From NCBI GenBank assembly GCA_963682025.1, contig OY821519.1, positions 70,298,025 to 70,362,024 of the forward strand: a stretch of DNA of 64,000 bases, written 5' to 3'. A model generated the notes under the pieces. That model did no database searches, was not told the DNA's origin, and saw only the letters and a list, made by a program, of their open reading frames with translations. How positions within the stretch are numbered: the first letter of the stretch is position 1; each line of letters opens with the position of its first letter. The position numbers and the translations under genes are program-made. Of this stretch, positions 44,721 to 55,740 are shown piece after piece. Source of the stretch: Cordilura impudica. Lineage: Eukaryota > Arthropoda > Insecta > Diptera > Scathophagidae.

Positions 44721-45971
44721 TACGTTTTTGACTTACCACACTTTTTGAATTTTTCTGTCATTCATGTCGTAAACCTTGCAATTTTTTTTTATATTTCTAA
44801 TTGACTCCTCATTGGAATCGGTTAAGTTGAGTTTTGAACCAACAAGCTTAAACAAATTTTCATTTCTGGTTGCACTCGAATCGCACTTGAGACATTCTTC
44901 ATATAGTTCCCATTTATTTTAAGGAAGGAATTTTTTTCATATTTTTGAAAAAAGACATATAATTATCCCTTATGCCTTTCACAAAAACTACTTAGTACTA
45001 TAGCTAACCTTCAATTCTGAAATCCATAGCAAATATTTTTGTAGTGCTCAAACCTTACGTTTGAAATTAAAATGCAATTTTTGAAATTAAGCTTTTTAAT
45101 TTCTATTTAATTTATTGGTTCAACGATCAAGCTCATACAATAAGTTACCACTGACTATGCCACTACTTAGCTTATAGAAATTAAATATGCAAAATTTAAC
45201 AACAATCAACAACAGTAATTGTTAAAGATGATGTAAAGCCTAACTATCAAAAATATGTAACAAAAAAAAAATCTCTCATATTTGTTGTTGCCATCGCTCC
45301 CATAAATTAAAAAGCATTTGCTAACGCATAAGATTGTTGTTGCGCTCGCGCCGAAAAGGTGTGCGCGTGATGATGCGGGAGGTGTTGATACTAACGCGAT
45401 AGCGGGTGCGCAAAGTGCAATGTTCTAGTTGTTTTGTTCAGTGTTGCATAAGTTCAGTGTTCACATAAGTGAACTAAAGTACAACATGTGCTCATTTGTT
45501 CCGTATTTCAAGCTCTGTTTTGGAAAGGGTATGAAATTAGCTTTCAAAATATGAAGAAATTTCATTGAAGACACGTGAAGGGAAAAGGTTTCCACTCTGT
45601 TGAAGTTTAAGAATTTTACAAAACTTAGTATTTTTTAAGCATATTTTGAACTCTGCAAGTTAAAGGTGCTACTTGCCTTTCTTCTTAATTGAAGTTAGGA
45701 TAATCCTAAACATCAAAATCCATTAAAAAAGTTTTTGTGAAATGCCTACTATATAAGGAAATTCTTTGCGGCTCTATATGCATTAAAAAAGACCCATGCA
45801 GCAGCGTTTTTGGCAGAAAGCAGTTCAATGACTTTCAGCCACCAAAACTTAAAAAAGAAGAATATTTTACAAAAACAATTATGCATTCTGTTCTATTGGG
45901 AATGTTTCCCAACGGGTTATAGAGTTGATTTCTTAAAACAGAAAATTTGATTTTGTCCCGCTACCTTGTTC
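44721..45971. other. 5' region of Transib-like element 2
   Basis: No coding recognised. A CG-richer patch near 45340-45420 (GCGCTCGCGCCG, GTGCGCGTGATG) stands out from the AT-rich surroundings. It lies upstream of the minus-strand transposase and could be its old promoter or a foreign piece. Confidence 0.35.
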
Positions 45972-46257
45972 TACTCACCACACTGTGTGCCACAGTCGTT
46001 GTTTGATTAGTTATAATGATTCAAAAAAGTCGCAAGTATTGTGATAAATATGTGATAAATATGAATTTATTTTTTATATATTTCATCATTATTTAAAATT
46101 TTTTACATAATCATATTTTTATTGTTTTCTTATTACATACCATAATATCTTGTGAAGGTTTGATTTATTTGTTTTTAATTATATAGCGCCCTAATCTAGC
46201 AGTCGCTCCAGGCCAAGGCCTTACTGGCTCAGCCCTAGGGCCGGCCCTGACTTCTTC

Positions 46258-47681
46258 GAAGTGAGTATGTCCCCAAACTTACGCTCCATATGACTGTATT
46301 GAACGACATACTGCTTTGAATAAGTTATATTTTGTTTTTGTCGTAATTTCATTCTTTTTTAGAAATGTATACCAACTGGCATTAATGTTACTCTTTGCTG
46401 ACCTGTTTCTATTTTGAACATGTTTGGTAAATAACATTTTTGGTGTTAAAATCATTCCCAGATAATTGTATTCATTTACTATTTCAATTTCTTCGCCCTT
46501 GAAATACCATTTTTCTCTACTGGATATTCTTCCACCATTTCTAAACACCATTATTTTTGATTTTCTAAATTCCAACGTTCACAATATACTTCAAGATTTT
46601 GGATCATTTTTGTAGTGTTTCTACTTCTTAATATTTATTTCTTCCACAAAAATCCCTCCTTCAAGTTGATCATGCAAATCGTTAACATATAGCGAGACCA
46701 AGAATGGTGAGAGAAACAACCCTGTTTTACACCTGATATAGCTCGGTTCCATTCCAAACTGTTGTGTTTTTGGTTGAATAAATCTTTTCTAGAAAATATA
46801 CCATTTTCGTCGAGACTCCTAAGGAGTGTAGTTTATAAAAAAGAGATTGACGACAAATTTTATCGAAAGTTGTCTTAAAGTCGACAAAAAAAAAACCCGT
46901 ATACCTTTGTCTTTTGATTCAGTTTCAAATGCACAATGGCCGCAAGGTTGTAAATATTGTCTACCGTTGAGTAACCCTTTCTAAATCCAGCTTGGTATTC
47001 AGTTATGATATTGTTTTCTTCAGTCCATTTGTACAGACGCTTATTTATTATCCCCATCAGAATTTTTGCCACGCAGTACATAAATGATATCCCTCTATAA
47101 TTGTTTGCCAAGCTTAAATCACCCCTTTTTAATATTGGGTATATTATACTCATTGTAAATGTTTTGTCCAATTCCATATTGTCGAAAATTTGATTGAAAC
47201 AATGTGTTCCATAGGAGCACTTTTGTAAAATTCGTAGGGGACTCTGTCTTCTCCTGGGCGCTTTATTTAGTTTTGCCTTATTTAGAATATAAATTATCTC
47301 TTCTAATAGTTGATCCGCATGGTGCATAACTCACCATATTATTGCTTTTCTGTGGATTTAATAGAGTCATAAAGTACGTTCTAAAGTCGGATGACGATAC
47401 ATTGGCAAATTCACTAACAGGCTGATTTCTTAGCTCCATAGTTAAGTCTCAGATTTAAGCTTTGGTAATATTTATGTTTGCTTTCTTCAAAAATCTGTTT
47501 ACACTTTTTATTCGCTTGTAGGTACTTTAGCTTATCTACAGGATTTTGTGATTTTCCAAAATCTCTCAGAAACTTAAAAGAATTTGTTCTTGCATTATGA
47601 CATTTCCAATTGAACCATTTATTTTTAGGGAGAAAGGTATTGTTTTTTGCATATGTTTATTGTGTTGAGTTTTTTATTATA
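46258..47681 (-). pseudogene. LINE-B ORF2, RT part
   Basis: Minus strand: WFNWKCHNARTNSFKFLRDF (pre-RT, about 47640-47570), then 47327-46875 with IIYPILKRGDLSLANNYRGI, YKWTEENNIITEYQAGFRKG and STVDNIYNL (RT fingers). A decayed palm follows, then 46575-46279 with KSKIMVFRNGG and NEYNYLGMILTP (thumb), ending SIQSYGA..VWGHTHFEEV. Several frameshifts are present. The catalytic palm motif is not recognisable. The frame is cut at 46257 by the composite insertion and continues at 38862. Confidence 0.75.
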
Positions 47682-48060
47682 GTAGCAGATTCCAGCCCTC
47701 GAAATTCGATTGCAAATTCTAGGAAATTTTATTTTTTCATTAAATAAAGACCCTAAAGGTATGCTAATCAATTATAGCCAATTCACAAATCAACACAAAG
47801 AAACAAACTCATTTTTATTACAAACACATTAACAAATTAAATAAATACACACATAGCATTGTATAATTGTATGTATGGCTTAGTAGCAACTTAACATGCA
47901 ATTTACTCAAAATAAAGGGAAAAAATTTAAAAATCTGTAAATCTGAAAAACGGCTAAAAAGAAATACCTTTCAAATAATATACGCTTGGTCAAAATCGGG
48001 ATAAAGCGGTAGAACAAAACATCGGTCACAATAAATCGCCTAGCCTATTAATATTAGAGA
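47682..48060 (-). mobile_element. Non-autonomous Helitron, copy E
   Basis: Almost the same as copy D (22027-22404). The terminal CTAG is altered to CTAC, and the 5' end reads TCTCTAATATTAATAGG. It splits LINE-B between the endonuclease and RT parts. Confidence 0.75.
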
Positions 48061-48717
48061 TTTGTTAGAGTATGCAGTTCAATACAGGTATTATTTTGTT
48101 TGAGTTCTAGGATATGATTCCTAACTCTCTCGGAATACATTTCTCTTTATTCATTACACCATTTTAATTTTGGTAAGAGTTTTTCAGTTCTGAAATTGTT
48201 TTTTTTTTTTTTTTTGTATGCTTTAGTGATAAGCAGATTGGCAAGTGATCTGACCAGGGTTTTTCTTGTATTACAAGATTATAGATAAAAGTAAAGACAT
48301 CTTGAGACACAGTGCATACATCTTTACCGATTGACCTGTTCCACCTATAAACGTAAAATTACCTTCTTCATCTCGTTTTGTTGCACCATTTGTTACTATT
48401 AATCCAAAATCTTCACGAAAATCCATAAATCTTTTACCCTTAGCATCTGGTGGTTTTTTATCTTTAGATTTTCTTCTACACAGGTAAGCAGGCCATCCAC
48501 ATTGTAATTCTTGGTCTACTGTTTGTTCAGTTTCTCCAATATGTATATTTAAGTTTCCGATTAAAACTGCATTTTCAATACCCTTCTCAATAAAAATCTT
48601 TTCTATTACTTTAAATTTTTTATCCCAAGTTGCATCTCTTATATATAAAGGAAGTATTTGAATATCGGTATTTCCAGTTTTAATATTTATTGTAGAAAGT
48701 CCGCAGACTTGCACCAT
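48061..48717 (-). pseudogene. LINE-B endonuclease part
   Basis: The minus-strand frame 48717-48271 carries YIRDATWDKKFKVIEKIF, AVLIGNLNIHIGETEQ (GDFN-like, Asp changed to Asn), FMDFREDFGLIVTNGATK and FTFIGGTGQSV. This is an APE-type LINE endonuclease with the catalytic Asp altered. The N-terminal part of the domain is missing. The 48720 edge abuts a truncated Helitron. Confidence 0.7.
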
Positions 48718-48724
48718 CTAGAAC

Positions 48725-48969
48725 ATTTTTTTGGTGTAAAATACATTTAAAGTTGCTACTAACACATACATAAAACACATATTTAAGCTTCAAATAAGAA
48801 ACTATACAATGCTGTGTGTCTGTTTATTAAATTTATGAAATTAGTTAAAATTGATAGCATACGTTTCGGCTCTTATAAAATTATTTATTAACAAGCCCAT
48901 ATTTATAATTGAATTAAAAAAAAAGTTCCTAGAATTTGCACTCGAATTTCGAGGGCTGGGCTCTGCTAG
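48725..48969 (+). mobile_element. Helitron copy F, 5'-truncated
   Basis: Ends in the CTCGAATTTCGAG hairpin and CTAG (48966-48969). The TC start is absent. It is the only part of this Helitron preserved next to LINE-B. Confidence 0.7.
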
Positions 48970-49083
48970 TAGTTACTAGAAATGTGTATAAGAAATTTAT
49001 TCTTTAACTACAAAATTCAAACTGATATAAAAATTTAATATTAAGAATTTTTGAAACCAACTGCAAAGATAAATTTACTTTAA

Positions 49084-49336
49084 CCCTGGAAGGTTACTCT
49101 TCATTTTAGTACATTAAAGTTACTCTTCGTCGAATCGACGAACAATTTTTTTAAAAAATTTCAAGCTGAACGATTTTTAAAGTAAAAAATAAACAAAAAT
49201 TTTTTTAGTTAAACATTTTATTAAAAAATAAAGAAAAAAATAAAATATAAAAATAAAAATTCTTTTTCAGTCTTAAAATTCGATATGAATTTGGGCCCTT
49301 TTTTTGGTCGATTCGACGAACAGTAACCGTCCAGGG
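49084..49336. mobile_element. piggyBac-like MITE
   Basis: TTAA on both sides (49080-49083 and 49337-49340) and inverted ends CCCTGGAAGGTTACT and, in reverse, CCCTGGACGGTTACT. A TTAA target and CCC ends are the piggyBac signature. 253 bp, non-coding. Internal GTCGAATCGACGAA palindromes near both ends. Confidence 0.75.
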
Positions 49337-49340
49337 TTAA

Positions 49341-50000
49341 ATAGAATCCGGCCTTCTAGAATTTAGTTATAAACCAAATTTACCCAAATCTGTATTTCCG
49401 AAATGAAATTTGTTTTTAATGATCAACAGACCTAGTACAACCCTACTATACATGCCTTACACCAACAACACTAACTTCAAAAAAAACATTAATGAAAGGT
49501 AAAAACCCAAATAAAAGCAACGAAATGGAAAAAAGGGTTTTAGAGCACACAGCAAACTAAAAAAAAACAACAAAAAAGAAACGAGCATTCCAAAAAAGAC
49601 AATGACTTCTTTTTCTTTAAGATTTTTCTTGGAAAAGCACTGTTTAGTTTTGCAAAAAAAAAGCAACAAAAAAATAATAACAATAAGGAGATTGTGTTCT
49701 TCTTGTATTGTGCTGTGTTGTTTTGTTGGCCTGTCTCGTTTGCCATAACGATGAAAGTTTTGGTTTTAAATACTGTGGGAGATTTTTTTAACGCGAATGT
49801 TTAATGAATTTTTTTTTAAATATGAAAAGATTTTGTTTTCACTATCTCATTTATACCCATTAAGGACGAAAGATGTGCTTTGATAAATATGATACTAAGA
49901 GGAGCCTAGTAGGCTCCATCCAAAATAACCGAAATACTGTTTTTCACAGGGACCATAACAGTTATACTTTTTTTCATAAAAGTCACAAAATAAAAGTTAT
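49341..50000. other. Gene-free stretch with A/T homopolymers
   Basis: Short open frames here consist of Lys/Asn or Phe/Leu runs from A/T tracts. No gene recognised. Confidence 0.5.
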
Positions 50001-50538
50001 TTTTTTATTTTAATTTTTTTAAAGCAGAAATAACAGGGTTTTCTTTATTTTTATTTTTTTCGAACAGAGATAAGAGTTGTTTTTTAAATTTTTTTTCTCG
50101 AGCAGAAATAACAATATTTTTTATTATTATTTTTACGAGTAGCAATAACAGATATTTTTGGCTTTTATTTTTTGAACAGAAATAACAGTTTTTTTTTTTC
50201 AAGCAGAAATAAAAATTCTCTCTTGATTTTTACTTTTTTTTTTAGCAGAAATAAAAGCTATTGTTTGGTTTTTATTTTTTTTTCGAGCAGAAAATAACAT
50301 TAATTTTTTTATTTTTAGAAATAACAGTTATTTTTTGATTTTGATTTTTTTCGAACAGAAAATAACAATAATATTCTATATTCTATATATTTATTTTGAC
50401 CAGAAGTAACAGTTATTTTTTATTTTTTTTTTTGCTTTTTCGAGCAAAAGCTTTTTTTTCGAACAGAAAAGAACAGATTTTTTTTATTTTTATATGTTCA
50501 TTTATTTGATATTATTATTTCTTTTTTTTGTGAGCATA
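50001..50538 (+). repeat. Degenerate simple array, block 1 (AGAAATAACAGTTATTTTT)
   Basis: Irregular repeats of about 40-60 bp: a T run, CGAGCAGAAATAACA and GTTATTTTTT, centred on the palindrome TAACAGTTA. The same array continues at 55302-55740 and 56501-57000, so the elements between them were inserted into it. Confidence 0.75.
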
Positions 50539-50542
50539 TACC

Positions 50543-52026
50543 GAGCCAGACAAAAGTATTCACACAGCGACTTACTTTATTTTTAATCATTCATATTTTT
50601 TAAATGAAAGCCGATAGCCCGATATTGTTTTCAACAAAATTATTTATTCGTGCATTACTTATTTAAATATAAAGACAAACTAATTCTAAGTATGTTACGT
50701 AATAAGAAAAAAATTAATATGTAATTCAAAGTACGATTTTAAGCGGACAAAAGTATTCACACAGCTACAAGTTATAGTTTTAAAAATACATAAATCCATA
50801 TGTGTTTTTTTTACTTGGCAATACTTTTTATCATGGAATATGGAAAAGAACCGTTATGAGTTATCTGTTTTGTTTTTAATTAGTAAAGTGTTGTTAAAGA
50901 ACTAGTTTTTCTAAAAATGGGGCGAAAACAAAAGGAAACCACAGAAGCTGAAAGAAAAATCATCTTAGAGCTACATAAACAAAATAAATCGTATGCAGAT
51001 ATTGGGGAAATAGTTGGAAGAAGCCGATTTACTGTATGCAGCATTATTAAAAGATATAAAGACTCTTCAGATTTTACAAGCATCCATCGTACTGGTCGGC
51101 CGCGAAAACTCACCGCAAGAGAAGAAACTCAAATCATCAGAAAGATTAAAAAAAATCCAAAAACTACCTCCACTGAAGTCGCTGCTGAATGTTTAGAAGA
51201 GACGGGTAAAGAAATTCACCCAAAAACTGTCCGTAGAACTCTGCATCGTGCAGGTTTCAGCTCTCGAATTGCAAGGAAAAAACCACTAATAAGTGAGGTT
51301 AATAAATCAAAACGTTTAAACTTTGCAAATGAGTACAAAAACAAAACCGAAGACTTTTGGGATGGCGTTCTATTCTCCGACGAGAGCAAATTCAATATTT
51401 ACCAATCGGACGGAAGAACTAGAGTTTGGATGAAGCCAAATACCGAGTTAGAGAAAAATAATGTGGTAAGTACTGTGAAGCATGGCGGTGGCGGAGTTAT
51501 GGTGTGGGGATGTATGGCTGCAGCAGGCGTGGGCAACCTTGTTTTCATCGACGGTACAATGGATAAAATGGTGTACCTAAATATTTTAAAGGAAAACGTA
51601 CTGCAAAGCGTCGAGAAGCTAGGTCTTGGGGACAGTTTCTATTTTCAACAAGATAACGACCCCAAGCATACTGCAAATGACGTCCGAATGTGGATTATTT
51701 ACCATGTTCCTCACATTCTCCCAACTCCACCACAATCGCCTGACATGAACCCCACTGAGCACCTTTGGGATGAACTGGGCAGACGAGTAGAAAAGTACCA
51801 CATCTCTAGTAAGACTCAACTGAAGGAAGTTCTGATGCAAGAATGGCAAAATATTGGAGCTGATGTTACGAAGAAACTGGTTCACTCAATGCCAAGAAGA
51901 TTGCTGGAAGTCATACAAAGGAAAGGCTACTCAACAAAGTATTAAATAATTTGAAATGTTAGTTTTTAAAACTATAACTTGTAACTGTGTGAATACTTTT
52001 GTCCGCTTAAAATCGTACTTTGAATG
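50543..52026 (+). mobile_element. Tc1-like element with intact transposase
   Basis: The left part holds two direct-repeat-type copies of GACAAAAGTATTCACACAG (about 50552 and 50749) in an IR/DR arrangement. The right side has only the inner copy, in reverse (CTGTGTGAATACTTTTGTC near 51985), before the next element begins at 52027. The right outer end is therefore lost. The transposase is complete. Confidence 0.75.
50917..51945 (+). CDS. Tc1-family DD34E transposase (342 aa)
   Basis: ATG at 50917, stop at 51945, with no frameshift or stop. N-terminal paired-like DNA-binding region: helix-turn-helix at about 10-55, the GRPRK hinge at about 61, a second helix-turn-helix at about 75-120. The catalytic domain follows, with FSDES (Asp about 155), GGGGVMVWGCM, QQDNDPKHT (Asp about 246) and NPTEHLW (Glu about 281), exactly 34 residues between the last two. 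It cuts and pastes at TA sites. Length and all motifs are complete for the family, unlike all other transposases in the window. An intact frame suggests recent arrival, but the missing right outer end would stop this copy from moving by itself. Confidence 0.9.
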   Translation: MGRKQKETTEAERKIILELHKQNKSYADIGEIVGRSRFTVCSIIKRYKDSSDFTSIHRTGRPRKLTAREETQIIRKIKKNPKTTSTEVAAECLEETGKEIHPKTVRRTLHRAGFSSRIARKKPLISEVNKSKRLNFANEYKNKTEDFWDGVLFSDESKFNIYQSDGRTRVWMKPNTELEKNNVVSTVKHGGGGVMVWGCMAAAGVGNLVFIDGTMDKMVYLNILKENVLQSVEKLGLGDSFYFQQDNDPKHTANDVRMWIIYHVPHILPTPPQSPDMNPTEHLWDELGRRVEKYHISSKTQLKEVLMQEWQNIGADVTKKLVHSMPRRLLEVIQRKGYSTKY

Positions 52027-54909
52027 TATATGGGGGTTACATGTCAAGTGAACCAACTTTTGAAACCGATGTCTTCGGATCGGGATGAAATTTGCACCAA
52101 GGTTAGTCCTATTGGATAGTAGTTTAGACACAATTTTTCAATAAGATCGGTCCAGATCTCTCTGAGTTAGAGGGGATCAAAATTTGACATTTTGGCCAAA
52201 CAGGTGTTTTTTCTCATCCATGTAACTTATTACCTATTGTTCTTAGAAAATTTCCTCCCAAATAGTTTAGATAGCTATTTCTTCAATATTTCGGAAAAAA
52301 ATATTTTAAAAAAGAAAAAAATTTGTAGACTTTGTTTTTTGCTAAATTAAAGCATTTTTTGCCTTTATTTTCAAAAAGGGCATTTTTTTTTTTTTTTTTT
52401 TCATAAGAAAGCTTAGGATTTTTCCTTTAAGAGCTTTTTGGTCGCTTAGTGGGATGGGAGTGGGATATCTATCAAAATAAATGTTTTGTAACTCAAGACA
52501 ACGGTTTTTCAAATTTTCACAAATGCACTATTTTGAATTTTTTCCTAATTGTGTGAAAAACCTTACAAATAAAACTTATACTGAGAAACTAGACAAACTA
52601 AACTTTCCGAAGGTATGTAACATACCTTCATAACATAACAGAAGAGAATGGTTATCTGTAACCTGAAAGAGTTATTTGCAACATTTCAATCTAAACACGA
52701 GGATGTTAGAATTGGCTTCCCGAAATTAACCCAAATGAGGCCAAAAAATTGCGTTTTGGCAGAAAGCAGCGGAACTCACACAGTATGCGTTTGCATTTAC
52801 CATGAAAATGTTAAACTGATGTTGAAGGAAATCAACTTAAAGTATTTAACAGATGATTCGGCAGAAGATTTACACGATTACCGCGATTGCCTTAAATTGA
52901 CTATGTGTCCTAATGCAACAACTTCTTGCCACTTAGGTGAATGTACCAATTGCCCGAAAACCACATTCATCAAAGAAAATTTAATCAACTCTTTAGATCA
53001 AGAATATATAGAGGAGGTCAAATTTGATTCTTGGATTCAGACTGACAGATACACATTGAAAACAATCATTTTAAATGTGGATGATTTTGTGGAAGAAATG
53101 TGTACAGGATGCTAAACTTGAGAAACCATGACTTTCAAGGATTTGAACATAAATTTGAAGTCTGGTGAATTCGTTATTTCATATGATTTCGCAGAAAACT
53201 ATAAATATGTTCTTCAGGATGCCATACAAGCAGTTATTTACTACATGACAGATGAAAAACTGGAACACTAAAGTATGGCAATCATATCCGACGATTTAAA
53301 ACATGATACCGTTGCAGTTTATGAGTACCAGAAGAGAATGCTAAAATTTCTAAAATCTAAATTTACAGTAAAGAAGTTATACTACGTTTCGGACGGAGCT
53401 CTCAACATTTTAAAAACAAAGGTAGCTTGGCAAATCTTATGGCCCATGAAAAAGATTTTGGAATGCCAGCTGAGTGGCATTTTCACTGCTCATGGTAAAG
53501 GAGCATGTGATGGTATTGGAGCAAACCTTAAAAGAAATGCAGCGAAGTATAGCCTCCAGTGCTCTCATCAAGATCGCATCTTAGATGCGACTGCTTTATT
53601 CCATTGGGCAAAGAGTTATTGTAAATAAACTAAAATAGTTTTTAGTAGCAAAGAGGATCATCAGGAAACATTGAAAACACTGAAGAGCAGATTCGATGCT
53701 GCGGTGGCACCGCTCAATACCATGCTTTTATACCGCTTGTCGAAGGAAGACTCAAGTTGAAAAAGTTTTCTGCCTCTTTTCAATGCGATTTCTTTCCAAA
53801 GACAACAAATAAACCAGCAGCGAAATCAACAGCTGAACCTAGTAACGCAAAGAAAGGATTGACAAAAAAACGCAGTAAATAAAGGCGACAAAAAAGCTGG
53901 ATGAAAGACTGGGTATTTAAAAATTTACAAGACTTAAATACTTCATTAGCTACAATAAATTAAGTATAAAAATAGTTATGATATAAATGGATCTAATGCA
54001 ATTAAGATTAAATTTTAATAAATTATTTATCTTTGACCCACTGTAAAATACTCAGACGTGCTGGACCATAACTTTGTTCTACAAAAAATTATCTACTCAA
54101 CACACCCTTTCAGAATTATAGGGTCGCTAGTCTGTTCCAAAAATGCTGTTGGACAGTGTTATTATTAAAAATAAATAAAAAATAATAATTTTTCAACATT
54201 TCTATAGAAAAAAAGCGATTTTTTCTTGAGGTTAACATATTCTGAGTATTACAGTATCGAGGGTATAAAGTTTTAGTTAGGTATGTTATATACCTTCGGA
54301 AAGTTTAGTTTGTCTAGTTTCTCAGTATAAGTTTTATTTGTAAGGTTTTGGACACAAATGGGAAAAAATTCAAAATAGTGCATTTGTGAAAAATTGAAAA
54401 ACCGTTGTCTTGAGTTACAAAACATTTATTTTGATAGATATCCCACTCCCATCCCACTAAGCGACCAAAAAGCTCTTAAAGAAAAAATCCTAAGCATTCT
54501 TATGAAAAAAAAAGGCAAAAAATGATTTAATTTAGAAAAAAAAAGTCTACAAATTTTTTTTTTTTTTTTAAGTATTTTTTTCCGATATATTGAAGAAATA
54601 GCTATCTAAACTCTTTGGGAGAAAATTTTCTAAGAACAATATGTAATAACTTACATGGATGAGAAAAAACACCTGTTTGGCCAAAATGTCAAATTTTGAT
54701 CCCCTCTAACGCAGAGAGATCTGGACCGATCTTGTTGAAAAATTGTGTCTATACTACTATCCAATAGGACAAACCTTGGTGCAAATTTCATTGTTGAAAA
54801 ATTGTGTCTATACTACTATCCAATAGGACAAACCTTGGTGCAAATTTCATCCCGATCGGAAGACATCGGTTTCAAAAGTTGGTGCACTTGACATGAAATC
54901 CCCCATATA
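52027..54909 (+). mobile_element. Long-inverted-repeat DNA element 2
   Basis: Arms of about 600-630 bp (52027-52628 and 54279-54909), both starting TATATGGGGG and sharing CATGTCAAGTG and CCAACTTTTGAAACCGATG. The right arm has a 58-bp internal tandem duplication (54733-54850). The core encodes a decayed protein. The left edge coincides with the broken end of the Tc1-like element, and the right edge with a Helitron missing its first bases. Confidence 0.85.
52648..53880 (+). pseudogene. Uncharacterised DDE-like transposon protein remnant
   Basis: Frames in order: 52648-53115 (FPKLTQMRPKNCVLAESSGT, HTVCVCIYHENVKLML, CTNCPK), a frame-shifted link (YDFAENYKYVLQDA), 53275-53628 (SDDLKHDT, LYYVSDGA, HGKGACDGIGANLKR) and a short basic tail. 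These blocks recur in many uncharacterised arthropod repeat proteins. Asp residues in DFAEN, SDGA and CDGIG are candidate catalytic acids of an RNase H-like fold, which is inference. The Cys/His blocks may bind zinc. At least two frameshifts and internal stops. Confidence 0.6.
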
Positions 54910-55301
54910 TTAATACGTGAAGGCAAATTTTTAGTTCCCTTTTTAAGCAAATGCAAGCATGGAGGAGGTCGAAAATTGGCATAGTTATAGTTCATATGGA
55001 GGAGAGGCTGAGAATGATAAAATTTATGTTTAATCTGTCTTAAAAATATATTAAATTAAATAGAATAAAATATTTATAACAATTCGTTACACCCTGTTAA
55101 TGCGAAAGATTTAAATTATATATCAGACGCTCTGTGTTGAATTGTGAATTGCTAAAATTGATTAACATTGATTAGGCTCATTTAAATATTCATAAATTTT
55201 TTATATATATAGATTTAAAAAAAGTTGGAAGACAAAAATTAAATGGAAAAGATATATTTTCCAGAATTTGCACTCGAATTTCGAGTGCTGGGCTATACTA
55301 G
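54910..55301 (+). mobile_element. Helitron copy G
   Basis: Same family as copy C (20064): TATATTAATACGTGAAGG at the 5' side, with the first bases replaced by the end of the inverted-repeat element. It keeps the GCACTCGAA/TTTCGAGTGC hairpin and CTAG (55298-55301). Confidence 0.7.
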
Positions 55302-55740
55302 TAACAATTATTTTATGATATTTAGTTTTTTGAGCATAACTAAACAAAGAAATAGCAATTTTTGTGTTTTATATTTCTTCGAGCAGAAAGTAACAGTAAC
55401 TTTTCGAATTTTATTTTGTTTCCTCGATCAGAAAGTAACAGGAGCTTTTTATTTCTATTTTTTTGGCAGAAGTAACAGTAATTTTTTTATTATAATTTTC
55501 ACAAGCAGCAATAACAGATACTTTTTATTTATTATTTTTTCAAAACAGATATAACAGTAATTTTTTTTATTTTTTTTTATTTTTGATTTTTTCGAGCAGA
55601 AGCTAATGTATTTTTTCTTTTCTGACAAAAAAAGTGTCGCATTTTATTTGCAAATAAAATGCGACATTTTTTGTCCGAAAAGAAAACGGTATAACAGTAT
55701 TTTTTATTTTTTGTTTTGGAGTAAACTAACAGTCATTTTT
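55302..55740 (+). repeat. Degenerate simple array, block 2
   Basis: Continues the TTCGAGCAGAAAGTAACAGT array seen at 50001. A small palindrome (AAAAAGTGTCGCATTTTATTTGC and its reverse) lies at 55625-55680. Confidence 0.7.

Larger units (their letters stand above)
42572..45989 (-). mobile_element. RAG1/Transib-like DNA transposon 2
   Basis: Inverted ends of about 42 bp: CACATAGTGTGGCGGGTAGA at 42572, and in reverse from 45989 CACACAGTGTGGTGAGTAGA, both continuing ACAAG(C/G)TAGCGGGACAAAAT. The element is 3.4 kb with the transposase on the minus strand (44720-42980). No clear 5-bp flanking duplication (TACGC against CCACA). It differs in end sequence from element 1, so it is a different subfamily. 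Confidence 0.7.
38863..46249. mobile_element. 7.4-kb composite insertion with 8-bp duplication
   Basis: ACTTCTTC borders both sides (38855-38862 and 46250-46257), and the split LINE-B frame (FEEV / EEVDKL) meets exactly there. The insert starts CAGAG and ends GGCCGGCCCTG, i.e. CAGRG-type ends, which with an 8-bp duplication suggest a hAT element that later collected other TEs. No hAT transposase is recognised. The left TIR cannot be traced beyond the first five bases, where a Transib-like end begins. Confidence 0.65.

Noticed and set aside
45737..45922. 61-residue frame as a hAT transposase piece
   Set aside because: No hAT motif could be identified.
49457..50202. Several minus-strand open frames of 65-70 residues
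   Set aside because: They are runs of Phe/Leu/Lys/Asn from A/T homopolymers, with no family motif.
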